Source of the DNA: Mimachlamys varia
Taxonomy: Eukaryota; Mollusca; Bivalvia; Pectinida; Pectinidae
Length of the DNA stretch: 64,000 bases
Direction: 5' to 3'
Assembly: GCA_947623455.1 (NCBI GenBank)
Contig: OX392527.1
Coordinates: 13,760,001-13,824,000 of the forward strand
A program made the translations under genes and the position numbers. The notes below the pieces were generated by a model. The model was not told where the DNA came from. It saw only the letters and a list, made by a program, of their open reading frames with translations, and searched no databases. Shown here in pieces: positions 1 through 12,000 of this stretch (positions within the stretch are counted from its first letter, which is position 1; every line of letters starts with the position of its first letter).

Positions 1-920
1 ATCATTATATATATAATTCTTGAGCAAGTTTATAAAGCCTTATTTGCATGTTAAAGTGCAAATGAAGAAACAAGCTGATAAATCTACTGTGTGAAGCTCA
101 TAAGCTAAATTTAACTTATATAGGCCGATTATTAGCATTTACTGTACACTAAACAGGAAAGGACTTAGTCTAGCACTTAGCAATCTAACACTTCAGTAGG
201 AAAAGGAATCACTTCACACACAGATTGTTAGCAAACTTACATTACATGCAGGGGAAGGAAGCTTATAAGAACTTCCTTTCCCTCAGGTAGAAAATTCATT
301 AGCTTTGAAATATGTTATATCTTTACTCTCAGTTTGACAAAGTGATCTTGAAATGCTGTGACACATTTGATATGCTCATTATTTGTGTAGCAGTTAACGC
401 TCGATATCAAATCTTATCTGTCTATGGAAGGCCTCTGTGTGACAATGTAAGATAGCTGGAGATATTAACATGGCGTGTTACTTATGTATAAGGTGTTCCT
501 CAGAGTCCAATCCTTTACATTATACACTCAATAAGCCACTGATTCATACTGGCCACTTCCTTTATACATACTGGCCACATCTTCCATCATCTCAAGTGCC
601 CACATGGTGCTGGTAAGTGACCAACAGGTTTACTGGCTCAGTACAAGTATGATACATCCTCTGTTAAATGGTACTTTAAAATGTTTACACCTAGATATTG
701 ATAGGAACAATATAGGGTGAATCAGCACCCTCACGGCTGATACAAGTTGTAACTACTCAATGCTTTCCTGTATGCTGACATATGACTGATACAAATTCTA
801 ACATAAACTACTCAATGCTTTCCTGTATGCTGACAACTTATCAGTTCTTGTCTATAAGCTTCTAATGGTCACAAGTAATTATATAAATGCAAAGTTTACT
901 TCAAATTTTCAATATTTAGA
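1..920. other. No gene seen; AT-rich spacer
   Basis: I see no coding exon or RNA gene here. A short direct duplication of about 29 bp (containing CAATGCTTTCCTGTATGCTG) ends at 780 and again near 835. Confidence 0.6.
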
Positions 921-2234
921 AGAACAAGAGATCCCAGAGGGATCTTGGCGCCCACCATCAAATGATCTAAGTTTGTTTTTTGAAAGATGGTTCTTTTCTC
1001 TTCTATCGATTGTCTCTTAGGTGTTGATTAAGTGTGAGCAGAGACTCTGGTGGGACACAGATGCATTTTTTTGGGTTTTTTTGTGAATTACATTGTCATT
1101 TCCTTATTCTTAGCATAGCTAGGCACCAGGAGGAACCTACATATGAAATTTGTGAAAGTTCCCTTCAGTATATTCTCAGAAATAGGGATAACAAACTTCA
1201 ATTGTCAAAATCCAAGATGGCTGCCTGTCGGCCATGTTGTTTTCCGATCTGTCTAAAAATGGAATATGCACAACTAGGGACCAAGGTGAACCAACAAATG
1301 AAATTTGAGAAAGATACCTTCAGTACTTTCTTAGAAATAGCGATAACAAACTTCAATTGTCAAAATCCAAGATGGCTGCCTGTCGGCCATATTGTTTTCT
1401 GATCTGTCCCAAAATGGAATATACACAACTAGGGACCAAGGTGAACCAACACATGAAATTTGAGAAAGATACCTTCAGTAATTTCTGAGAAATAGCCATA
1501 ACGAACTTCAATTGTCAAAATCCGTGATGGCTGCCTGTCGGCCATGTTGTTTTTGGATTGGTCCCAAAATGCAATATGCATAACCACACACCAAGGGGAA
1601 CCTACACATGAAATTTGAGAAAGATCCATTCAGTACATTCTCAGAAATAGCGATAACAAAGTTCAACTGTCAAAATCCAAGATGGCTGCCTGTCGGCCAT
1701 GTTGTTTTCGGATTGGTCCCAAAATGCAATATGCATAACTAAGCACCAAGGGGAACCTACACATGAAATTTGAGAAAGATCCATTCAGTACATTCTCAGA
1801 AATAGGGATAACAAAGTTCAAATGTCAAAATCCAAGATGGCTGCCTGTCGGCCATCTTGAATTCAGATCGGTCCCAAAATGGAATATGCACAACTAGGGA
1901 CCAAGGTGAACGAACACATGAAATTTGAGAAAGATCCATTCAGTACATTCTCAGAAATAGGGATAACAAAGTTCAAATGTCAAAATCCAAGATGGCTGCC
2001 TGTCGGCCATCTTGAATTCAGATCGGTCCCAAAATGGAATATGCACAACTAGGGACCAAGGTGAACCAACACATGAAATTTGAGAAAGATTCCTTCGGTA
2101 CTTTATGAGAAATAGCGATAACAAGAATTGTTTACGGACGGACTAACGGACGGACTGACGGACGGACGGACGGACCACGGACCACGGACGCAGGGCGATT
2201 TGAATAGCCCACCATCTGATGATGGTGGGCTAAA
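921..2234 (+). mobile_element. Helitron/pearl-like non-autonomous element with internal tandem repeats
   Basis: The left end reads AACAAGAGATCCCAGAGGG. The body holds six tandem copies of a ~155-bp unit; the landmark CCAAGATGGCTGCCTGTCGG recurs at about 1212, 1369, 1523 (variant), 1677, 1832 and 1987. This is followed by an ACGG-rich microsatellite (about 2130-2190). The right end is a perfect hairpin, arm AGCCCACCATC at 2206-2216, loop TGAT, arm 2221-2231, closing in CTAA. Internal satellite, tetranucleotide microsatellite and 3' hairpin match bivalve 'pearl' and Helitron-related elements. There is no Rep/helicase ORF, so it is non-autonomous. Short ORFs in it are repeat read-through. Exact ends are inferred; a Helitron would insert between A and T without target duplication. 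Confidence 0.65.
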
Positions 2235-2245
2235 AAGGTTGAGTG

Positions 2246-2440
2246 AAAAATCAATGTTTTAGGCTGTAGACTGAGAAATCTGTTTTACCACAAGTGTAGG
2301 CTGAGAAATCTGTTAAACCATAAGTGAAGGCTGAGAAATCTGTTTGACTACAAGTGTAGGCTGAGAAATATATGTTTTACCACAAGTGCAGGCTGAAAAA
2401 TCTATATTTTACCACAAGTGTAGGCTGAGAAATCTCGATG
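2246..2440. repeat. Short tandem repeat, ~30-bp unit, about six copies
   Basis: The motif AGGCTGAGAAATCTGTTT followed by ACCACAAGTGT recurs about every 30-40 bp. Unit length drifts because of small indels. Confidence 0.7.
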
Positions 2441-2739
2441 CCCCAGGTGTTACATGTACTCATTATAGATGATAATTAAATTGTAATTTCAACTTGATAG
2501 TAAGTTATGTAAATGAGGAGGACGGCTGAGCAATGAAGGACATATTGTACTGCTGCCAAACACACAATAACATACCATATTTCATGGATGGGATGTGCAC
2601 TTAATGACATTTCACTTTTCTTGATCAAATGATAGGGATACTACTAGTGACTTGAAGCTGTAGATTATAATGTTACACATGGAGAGACACAACCTTGCAA
2701 AACAACATCAAGAAGTTACAAACCAGTTCAAACGGTCCT

Positions 2740-2812
2740 GACCTTTTGGCCTGGTGGTAACATCCTGGCTCCATAACCTAGAGGTCATGGGTTTCGCATC
2801 CCTCTCATCTCA
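2740..2812 (+). mobile_element. tRNA-like SINE head (candidate)
   Basis: TGGCCTGGTGGTAACATCC resembles a pol III A box, and GGGTTTCGCATCCC about 35 bp later resembles a B box. No cloverleaf with paired acceptor stem is evident, so this is a SINE promoter relic rather than a tRNA gene. Confidence 0.4.
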
Positions 2813-2948
2813 CTTCTTTCACATTTTCTCTTTCTCGTAAAGTATATTGTTTGTTACCTATGTCAGGGTGTTAATTGTGTGTACTCATTACCACAATTGA
2901 GATTTCTTAGATATATATAATTACAACTTAACGCTCTATTCTTGTCTA

Positions 2949-3116
2949 CAGATACAACACAGTGTAAAACTAAACACTATATTCCTGTGGCCTGTGTGTT
3001 GTGCGACAGCTAGGGTCTAGACAGATACAACACAGTGTAAAACTAAACACTATATTCCTGTGGCCTGTGTGTTGTGAGACGGCTAGGGTCTAGACAGATA
3101 CAACACTGTGTAAAAC
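2949..3116. repeat. 73-bp direct duplication (2.3 copies)
   Basis: GATACAACACAGTGTAAAAC starts at 2951 and 3024, with a truncated, slightly diverged third copy at about 3097. The first two copies are nearly identical, so the duplication is recent. Confidence 0.8.
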
Positions 3117-3304
3117 TATGTATACTTTTGAAAGTTATACATTCTTCCCTATTCCTAGAGATTAGTTTCCATTGTCCCAGTTTTATATATACCTGACCAC
3201 TTGTGGACTAAGTGTTTTGTCCTTCTATATATGTGTTTTCATGTGTTAACTTAAGCAAGCAGCTACTGCTGTGTCTGAAATTGGATATGCTTTAGTCACG
3301 GTAA

Positions 3305-4170
3305 GTTAAGCTAGGGTCAGATGATTATAACAGGCTAAGCTGGGTCAGATGATTATAACAGACTAAGCTGGGGTCAGATGATTATAACAGACTAAGCTGG
3401 GTCAGATGATTATAACAGACTAAGCTGGGTCAGATGATTATAACAGGCTAAGCTGGGTCAGATGATTATAACAGGCTAAGCTGGGTCAGATGATTATAAC
3501 AGACTAAGCTGGGGTCAGATGATTATAACCCTATAACTGACTTAAAGCTGGAGTCAGATGGTTGTTACACTCTATCACAGGCTACTTAAGCTAGCTATAG
3601 GGTCAGATACTTATAACAGGCTAAGCTGGGTGCAGATTATTATAACAGACTAAGCTGGGGTCAGATGATTATAACAGACTAAGCTGGGGTCAGATGATTA
3701 TAACAGACTAAGCTGGGTCAGATGATTATAACAGACTAAGCTGGGTCAGATGATTATAACAGGCTAAGCTGGGTCAGATGATTATAACAGGCTAAGCATG
3801 GGTCAGATGATTATAACAGACTAAGCTGGGGTCAGATGATTATAACCCTATAACTGACTTAAAGCTGGAGTCAGATGGTTGTTACACTCTATCACAGGCT
3901 ACTTAAGCTAGCTATAGGGTCAGATACTTATAACAGGCTAAGCTGGGTGCAGATGATTATAACAGGCTAAGCAAGGGTTCAGATGATTATAACCCCATAA
4001 CTGACTTAAAGCTGGGGTCAGATGATTATAACTATGTAACAGACTTAAAAGCTGGGCTCAGATGAGTATAACTATGTAACAGACTTAAAGCTGGGCTCAG
4101 ATGAGTATAACTCTGTAACAGACTTAAAGCTGGGCTCAGATTATTATATAACTCTACAACAGCTGACACC
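3305..4170. repeat. Tandem array, ~28-bp unit, with higher-order duplication
   Basis: The unit is GCTAAGCTGGGTCAGATGAT plus TATAACAG, about 30 copies. A longer block containing CCTATAACTGACTTAAAGCT and CTATCACAGGCTACTTAAGC appears near 3525-3620 and again near 3839-3930, so about 310 bp was duplicated as a block. The right third (3990-4150) has degenerate units. Confidence 0.85.
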
Positions 4171-5672
4171 TATATTACAACAGGTAATGGCATGATACCA
4201 CATGTTAACCACATACATGCAGCATTTAAACTGCTTCCATACTCAAGCCACAACACTCATTCAGATTAAAACACCTGTGAGCCTATTGAGAAATATACAC
4301 AGGTGAAAATGACTAATTTACCTGTACTGAAGGTACAGTGTAGTGTATAGCCTGAACACTCTAACACATGTGTGTAAGTGGTGTGACCACGCCCCATACA
4401 CTAGCAGTGAGCATAAGTACATACATACGGTGGATATAACTTACCTCCATGTTGATTTCAGCTGTACTATCACACTCCCCAACAGATACCCTCAGTCCAA
4501 TAATCTACACACTAACAAACACACGGTCAAATACCTCACTCTCAGTCTGGCTGACAGCAGTCACACACAGACATCCTGATTGGTCAGGGGAAAACTCATC
4601 ATTTGTAAAAGGCTTTCTGATTGATTCCCAAGGACAACACCCACAAACTGTACAGTGCATAGGTTACTACAGATCTATCAAGAACACTGTTTCTCCAGAA
4701 ATGAATAATTTTCATGTTGGAATGTCCCCATAATACTGGCAGGACAATATCTATTTCATAGAAAAGGAACCAGTCATGAATTTCTTTTTTAAACATCAGT
4801 TAAAGTTACAATTCCAACAGCCAGCAGAGTTGTTCTATAATAATATGGCCATTTGTCATGAGGAAATGCATAGATAAAGAGGAAACGCGTAAAAAAAACA
4901 TACAGTCAGCAACAACAAAATCTTTGTAATAAGATTTTCATGTTTTTCTCCTAAAAGCTTTGAGATTCATAAGCTGCATCTTTGAAAATGATAAATCTAT
5001 GTTCAAAAAGATAATGTTTCAAATTCATGGTAATGCAGTTCAGTCATTCTCTTACAGTGCATGTATAAGTAAATAATAATTACTTTAATTGTTATCTTTC
5101 TTTATATCCAGCATATTTTGGCAGCTTAGCACATATAGGAATGCTTTTAAGAACTCACTGCAGCTGTTTCTGGTGATAAAATCAGAAAGGCTGCTGTTTC
5201 CATATAATTTTTTTTCAAATATTTATAAATTAGCAGAGCCTAGTTCAAAACCAACAAGAACATATATCTCATACATTTTTTCTCCTTTTATTTTGGAAGG
5301 AAGAAGGGGGTGTCTTTGTAAAACATTTCTCTCCACTATGATTCGGTCCTGGTGAAAGCTCGGTTTATGTGTATTAAAGTTTAATTTCTATACATATAAA
5401 GCTAGTGCCTATTACAGGAGTCCCTTTTGCTGTCGGAATAAATTATCATGTTGAATAACTTCCCTGTTTAAATTCATTGAAATAGAGAAAACAACTTCCT
5501 CAGTTAAATCTGTTCATGGAAATAGGAAAAAACAAAAACAGACAATCCATTTTCTTAGTATTTCCCTGCTATGTAAACCCCATGTAAACCCTTTCACACA
5601 TATGGATGGTGAGCCCATTAGAACAATGAACTAAGTGTTATTGTTATCTGATGTAATTATTTTCAATACAAG
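4171..5672. other. No gene seen
   Basis: AT-rich sequence. The open frames up to 94 codons have no recognisable domain and lack splice context, so I treat them as chance. Confidence 0.5.
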
Positions 5673-5787
5673 TCCTAGGCCTGTTATCAAGGGTACAAGC
5701 AACAAAACTTCCAGTTTCAAGCAGAGCTCTGGACAAAAACTTGAAGAAAGCTATTGAAGGTTTCTATGAAGAATTAACACTTATATG
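5673..5787 (+). CDS. Possible internal exon, unrecognised protein
   Basis: One frame reads without stop from an AG (TTTCAATACAAG) to a good donor (TATG|GTATGT). It gives about 38 residues with protein-like composition, including SRALDKNLKKAIEGFYEEL. The Lys/Glu-rich amphipathic run does not look like translated repeat. I do not recognise the family, and no partner exon is seen within a few kb. Tentative. Confidence 0.25.
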
Positions 5788-5949
5788 GTATGTATCAATC
5801 AGAAAGTTGTGCTTGTCTATTGATGGCTATTTTTTTATTTTAACTATTTCTGATTATTTTGTCTATTATGCACTTGCTGTTAAAAAATATAATAAATCTG
5901 GTTGAAAAACTGAAACTACGGCAGCAAACGACACATGGAGTCTGCATAA

Positions 5950-6482
5950 TTACATCAGTAGAATGACATCATCTATCAGTATAGTGACATCATCTATCAG
6001 TATAGTGACATCATCTATCAATATAGTGAGATCATATATCAGTATAATGACATCATCTATCAATATTGTGAGATCATATATCAGTTTACTGACATCATCT
6101 ATCAATATAGTGATATCATATATCAGTAGAATGACATCATCTATCTGTATAGTGACATCATATATCAGTATAGTGATATCATGTATCAGTACAGTGACAT
6201 CATGTATCAGTTTACTGACATCATCTATCAATATAGTGACATCATATATCAGTTTACTGACATCATCTATCAATATAGTGACATCATATATCAGTATAGT
6301 GACGTCATATATCAGTACAGTGACATCATCTATCTGTATAGTGACATCATATATCAGTATAGTGATATCATTTATCAGTAGAATGACATCATCTATCTGT
6401 ATAGTGACATCATATATCAGTATAGTGATATCATTTATCAGTACAGTGACATCATGTATCACTAGAATGACATCATGTAATA
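5950..6482. repeat. 21-bp tandem array, ~25 copies
   Basis: The unit is GACATCATCTATCAGTATAG plus T. Because 21 is a multiple of 3, both strands stay open (192 codons on plus, 170 on minus), which explains the long ORFs here. Every unit carries TGACATCA, one base from a cAMP-response element, and one unit (6300-6307) has the full palindrome TGACGTCA. Confidence 0.9.
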
Positions 6483-6485
6483 GTA

Positions 6486-6625
6486 TTTGGCTTGGTTGGT
6501 TTATTTTGTTTTACGTCCTATTAATAGCCAGGGCCATTTAAGGATGTGGGAGGTTTTTGAGATGGAGGAAAGCTGGAGTACCCAGAAAAATACCACCAAC
6601 CTACAGACAGTACCTGGCAACAGTG
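6486..6625 (-). mobile_element. SINE fragment, headless
   Basis: This shares the body of the tRNA-headed SINE at 22765-22985 (common landmarks TTTACGTCCTA and TACCTGGCAAC, same orientation) but stops before the tRNA-like head. It lies directly beside the 21-bp array. Confidence 0.7.
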
Positions 6626-6699
6626 TTCCCACCTTTATTTTAACAGTAGGCCATAAGAGATGTTACAGATTAGGATGAAGATAGCAATTAAATGTTTGG

Positions 6700-8508
6700 G
6701 TGATATATTTATTTACCACTTGTCCGGTCATACATACTGTACTGTCAGAGGCTCTAATTGTGCCCATTTTTAAAAAGGGTGACACAACTGACCCCGGTAA
6801 CTACAGAGGTATCAGCCTTTTAAGTAACTTGCTAAAATTATTCACTAGTATTCTCAATACGAGGCTGAGTAAATGGGTGGACGAGAACAACATATTGTCT
6901 GATGCTCAATTTGGTTTTCGTTCAGGTATGGGAACAGTTGACGCAATATTTGCGTTACATTCTATAATTAACAAGTTTATTGGTAATAAAAAGAAATTGT
7001 ATTGTTGTTTTGTAGACTATAAAAAAGCGTTCGATAATATCGACAGATGTAAATTATGGTATAAAATAGCTAAGCTTGGCGTCCGTGGAAAAATCATGTC
7101 GGTAATACAATCATTGTACAGCCATATTAAATCTAGTATCCTTGTTGGAGGAAAAATATCTGACTTTTTTGAAAACAAGACCGGAGTTTTACAAGGGGAG
7201 ATAATCTCTCCGATCCTATTTAGTATGTTCGTGAACGATTGTGAATCTGATTTTTTACAAGCCGGTGTACAGCCTCTTAACTTACAAGAGCTGTCCCTAT
7301 TTTTATTAATGTACGCCGACGACATGGTTTTGTTTTCTGAAAGTATACCTGGTTTACAGCTAATGTTGGACAATCTTAGAAAATATACTGAGAAGTGGTC
7401 TCTAGCAGTTAATGTCCAAAAGACCAAAACTATGGTTTTCCGTAAGTCAGGAAAGGTGTCACAGAACGAGAAATGGTACTATGATGGAACATTGCTTGAA
7501 AATGTAGACAGTTTTTGCTATCTTGGTTTATTATTAAATTATAACGGTAACTTTAACTTATCGCAAAAACAGTTAGCAGCCCAGTCTAGGAAGGCATTAT
7601 TCGCCCTAAAAAAGACTTGTGTACCCATGTATTTAAATTTTACTACATTATTAAGTTTATTTGACACGTACGTAGGAAGTGTTGCGGGTTACAGTAGTGA
7701 AGTATGGGGATTTCATGCTGCCCCCGATATTGAGAAGTTACAATTAGATTTTTGTAAAAATATTATAGGAGTTAAACGGTCGACACCAAATGCCATGGTA
7801 TATTTTGAATTGGGGAGGGTGCCATTGTCCCTCCTTCGTAAATTAAGAATATTTAAATATTGGTGTAAGTTAACCTCTACCAATAATTGTATTCTAAAGG
7901 GGTGTTACGATTATATGTACAAAGAATGTGAGGCTAATCCAAATTGTAAAAACTGGGTAGCGAAAGTCAAGCACGAACTTTGCTCATTAGGTATGATGGA
8001 AATCTGGGTCTCCCAGCATGTCATAAATGTGAACAATTTTATATCAATTGTAAAACAACGTTTGTTTGACATTTTCAAGCAAGAGTGCGAATATTTTTTT
8101 GCTTCGTCTCCTAAATGTATTATATATAAACATGTTGTAGATCATTTAGCATTGCAATGTTATCTTTCAAAACCAATTCCTGTTGATTATAAAAAGGCAA
8201 TTGTAAGATTACGTTTATCGTCACACCGTCTCCTTATCGAAGCGGGCAGACATAGAAACATTCCACGCCAGCTGAGAACTTGCCCTGTGTGTCGTAGTGA
8301 TATTGAAGACGAGTATCACTTTATCTTATTATGTCCCTTGTATAACAATCTTAGATCCAAATATATTAAGCCCTATTATCAATTAAATCCCTCTGTCTTT
8401 AAATTAGTTAACCTTCTATCATCAACCAATACAAAAGAATTATGTAATTTAGGAAAATTTATTTGTCATGCAAATACATTAAGATCTAATTATTTAGTAG
8501 ATAATTAA
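6700..8508 (+). CDS. Non-LTR retrotransposon reverse transcriptase, 5'-truncated, open frame
   Basis: 602 codons without a stop. Homology to LINE RT begins near 6745 (residues LSEALIVPIFKKGD), so the ATG at 6700 is only the first Met in frame, not a natural start. RT signatures in order: FKKGDTTDPGNYRGISLLS, the first catalytic Asp in FVDYKKAFDN near residue 104, GVLQGEIISPILF, and YADD at residues 205-208. Near residue 528 there is a Cys-rich end, CPVC...HFILLC. Endonuclease and ORF1 are missing. All visible catalytic residues are present, so this looks like a young 5'-truncated copy. Clade not assigned; an I/Jockey-type LINE is likely. It cannot move by itself. Confidence 0.85.
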   Translation: MIYLFTTCPVIHTVLSEALIVPIFKKGDTTDPGNYRGISLLSNLLKLFTSILNTRLSKWVDENNILSDAQFGFRSGMGTVDAIFALHSIINKFIGNKKKLYCCFVDYKKAFDNIDRCKLWYKIAKLGVRGKIMSVIQSLYSHIKSSILVGGKISDFFENKTGVLQGEIISPILFSMFVNDCESDFLQAGVQPLNLQELSLFLLMYADDMVLFSESIPGLQLMLDNLRKYTEKWSLAVNVQKTKTMVFRKSGKVSQNEKWYYDGTLLENVDSFCYLGLLLNYNGNFNLSQKQLAAQSRKALFALKKTCVPMYLNFTTLLSLFDTYVGSVAGYSSEVWGFHAAPDIEKLQLDFCKNIIGVKRSTPNAMVYFELGRVPLSLLRKLRIFKYWCKLTSTNNCILKGCYDYMYKECEANPNCKNWVAKVKHELCSLGMMEIWVSQHVINVNNFISIVKQRLFDIFKQECEYFFASSPKCIIYKHVVDHLALQCYLSKPIPVDYKKAIVRLRLSSHRLLIEAGRHRNIPRQLRTCPVCRSDIEDEYHFILLCPLYNNLRSKYIKPYYQLNPSVFKLVNLLSSTNTKELCNLGKFICHANTLRSNYLVDN

Positions 8509-8604
8509 CTGGTGTGATAATGGAATGACCTTGATGAAAAACTGTTGTAATTAAGTTTGTATCTATAAACTGTATCAGTTTTCGATCAATAAAGAATTAT
8601 TATT
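6745..8604 (+). mobile_element. 5'-truncated LINE insertion
   Basis: It covers the RT frame plus about 95 bp of 3' UTR. The 3' end has AATAAA in CAATAAAGAATTATTATTAG, a short ATT tail rather than poly-A. I could not fix a target-site duplication. Confidence 0.6.
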
Positions 8605-8625
8605 AGCCCTACATGTTTTATATAT

Positions 8626-9060
8626 TTATTCAACACTATCTAGTTTATTGATTGATATAAACAACAGTAAATTTTGACCGAAATAGTAGATGAGATCACT
8701 GCACATTTCAGTAACTGATTGTTGGTAAAACATTTCATCAATACCTATGTTACCATTAGAATAATTCTGGTAACCCTGAATGACCAAGTCTCTGATAGGA
8801 GTTAAACTTGATGTCCATACCCTTATCAATAAATCAATACAACACATGGCATTCGCTTTAATGGCACAGGTAACAGAGTTGTATACTAACACTGATAGCA
8901 CACTACACTTCCTAGGGATAGGCCAATAATAAGTGTCTGTCAGAATATATCCCTTCATAATTAAACAGTAATGCATACTTTTTTTAATATCCAAATCATG
9001 AAGTATTATAGAAGCTAGGGATATTATATTCACCATTAAAAGTATGCCAGCAGAGGTGGG
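8626..9060 (-). CDS. Unrecognised open frame, possible terminal exon
   Basis: A minus-strand frame ending in TAA at about 8626 overlaps an AATAAA polyadenylation signal. Residues such as RVWTSSLTPIRDLVIQGYQN have ordinary protein composition. The upstream (right) end runs into the 40-bp minisatellite, so the first ~12 codons are repeat. A possible acceptor is TATATTCTGACAG. I recognise no domain. It could be a last exon or chance. Confidence 0.22.
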   Translation of the reverse strand, partial: PTSAGILLMVNIISLASIILHDLDIKKSMHYCLIMKGYILTDTYYWPIPRKCSVLSVLVYNSVTCAIKANAMCCIDLLIRVWTSSLTPIRDLVIQGYQNYSNGNIGIDEMFYQQSVTEMCSDLIYYFGQNLLLFISINKLDSVE

Positions 9061-12000
9061 AACTGTAATTATACAACAGAAGTATAGGGACACAGGTGGG
9101 TACTGTAATTATACAACAAACGTATAGGGAAACAGATGGGTACTGTAATTCTACAACAGAAGTATAGAGACACAGGTGGGTACTGTAATTCTACAACAAA
9201 AGTATAGTAACATAGATGGGTACTGTAATTCTACAACAGAAGTATAGGGACACAGGTGGGTACTGTAATTCTACAACAGAAGTATAGGGACACAGGTGGG
9301 TACTGTAATTCTACAACAGAAGTATAGGGACACAGGTGGGTACTGTAATGCTACAACAGAGGAATCGGGACACAGTTGGGTACTGTAATTCTACAACAGA
9401 AGTATAGGGACACAGGTGGGTACTGTAATGCTACAACAGAGGTATAGGGACACAGTTGGGTACTGTAATTCTACAACAGAAGTATAGGGACACAGGTGGG
9501 TACTGTAATGCTACAACAGAAGTATAGGGACACAGGTGGGTACTGTAATGCTACAACAAAAGTATAGGGACACAGGTGGGTACTGTAATTATACAAAAGA
9601 AGTATAGGGACACAGGTGGGTACTGTAATGCTACAACAAAAGTATAGGGACACAGGTGGGTACTGTAATTCTACAACAGCAGTATAGAGACACAGGTGGG
9701 TATTGTAATTCTACAACAGAAGTATAGGGACACAGGTGGGAACTGTAATTATACAACAGAAGTATAGGGACACAGGTGGGTACTGTAATTCTACAACAGA
9801 AGTATAGGGACACAGGTGGGTACTGTAATTCTACAACAGAAGTATAGGGACACAGGTGGGTACTGTAATTCTACAACAGAAGTATAGGGACACAGGTGGG
9901 TACTGTAATTCTACAACAGAAGTATAGGGACGCAGGTGGGTACTGTAATTCTACAACAGAAGCATAGGGACACAGGTGGGTACTGTAATGCTACAACAGA
10001 AGTATAGGGAAACAGGTGGCTACTGTAATGCTACAACAGAAGTATAGGGACACAGGTGGCTACTGTAATTCTACAACAGAAGTATAGGGACACAGGTGGG
10101 TACTGTAATGCTACAACAGAAGTATAGGGACACAGGTGGGTACTGTAATGCTACAACAGAAGTATAGGGACACAGGTGGGTACTGTAATGCTACAACAAA
10201 AGTATAGGGACACAGGTGGGTACTGTAATTATACAACAGAAGTATAGGGACACAGGTAGGTACTGTAATTATACAACAGAAGTATAGGGACACAGGTGGG
10301 TACTGTAATGCTACAACAAAAGTATAGGGACACAGGTGGGTACTGTAATTCTACAACAGAAGTATATGGACACAGGTGGGTACTGTAATTCTACAACAGA
10401 AGTATAGGGACACAGGTGGGTACTGTAATTCTACAACAGAAGTATAGGGACACAGGTTGGTACTGTTATTCTACAACAGAAGTATAGGGACACAGGTGGG
10501 TACTGTAATTCTACAACAGAAGTATAGGGACACAGGTGGGTACTGTAATTCTACAACAGAAGTATAGGGACACAGGTGGGTACTGTAATTCTACAACAAA
10601 AGTATAGGGACACAGGTGGGTACTGTAATGCTACAACAGAAGTATAGGGACACAGGTGGGTACTGTAATTATACAACAGAAGTATAGGGACACAGGTGGG
10701 TACTGTAATTCTACAACAGAAGTATAGGGACACAGGTGGGTACTGTAATTCTACAACAGAAGTATAGAGACACAGGTGGGTACTGTAATGCTACAACAAA
10801 AGTATAGGGACACAGGTGGGTACTGTAATGCTACAACAGAAGTATAGGGACACAGGTGGGTACTGTAATTCTACAACAGAAGTATAGGGACACAGGTTGG
10901 TACTGTAATTCTACAACAGAAGTATAGGGACACAGGTGGGTACTGTAATGCTACAACAGAAGTATAGGGACACAGGTGGGTACTGTAATGCTACAACAAA
11001 AGTATAGGGACACAGGTGGGTACTGTAATTCTACAACAGAAGTATAGGGACACAGGTGGGTACTGTAATGCTACAACAGAAGTATAGGGACACAGGTGGG
11101 TACTGTAATTCTACAACAGAAGTATAGGGACACAGGTGGGTACTGTAATTATACAACAGAAGTATAGGGACACAAGTGGGTACTGTAATGCTACAACAAA
11201 AGTATAGGGACACAGGTGGGTACTGTAATGCTACAACAGAAGTATAGGGACACAGGTGGGTACTGTAATGCTACAACAGAGGTATAGGGACACAGGTGGG
11301 TACTGTAATTCTACAACAAAAGTATAGGGACACAGGTGGGTACTGTAATTCTAAAACAGAAGTATAGGGACACAGGTGGGTACTGTAATGCTACAACAGA
11401 AGTATTGGGACACAGGTGGGTACTGTAATGCTACAACAGAAGTATAGGGACACAGGTGGGTACTGTAATTCTACAACAGAAGTATAGAGACACAAGTGGG
11501 TACTGTAATGCTACAACAAAAGTATAGGGACACAGGTGGGTACTGTAATTCTACAACAGAAGTATAGGGACACAGGTGGGTACTGTAATGCTACAACAGA
11601 AGTATAGGGAAACAGGTGGCTACTGTAATGCTACAACAGAAGTATAGGGACACAGGTGGCTACTGTAATTCTACAACAGAAGTATAGGGACACAGGTGGG
11701 TACTGTAATGCTACAACAGAAGTATAGGGACACAGGTGGGTACTGTAATGCTACAACAGAAGTATAGGGACACAGGTGGGTACTGTAATGCTACAACAAA
11801 AGTATAGGGACACAGGTGGGTACTGTAATTATACAACAGAAGTATAGGGACACAGGTAGGTACTGTAATTATACAACAGAAGTATAGGGACACAGGTGGG
11901 TACTGTAATGCTACAACAAAAGTATAGGGACACAGGTGGGTACTGTAATTCTACAACAGAAGTATATGGACACAGGTGGGTACTGTAATTCTACAACAGA

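Noticed and set aside
5950..6541. Two overlapping ORFs of 170 and 192 codons on opposite strands
   Set aside because: Both are read-through of a 21-bp tandem repeat.
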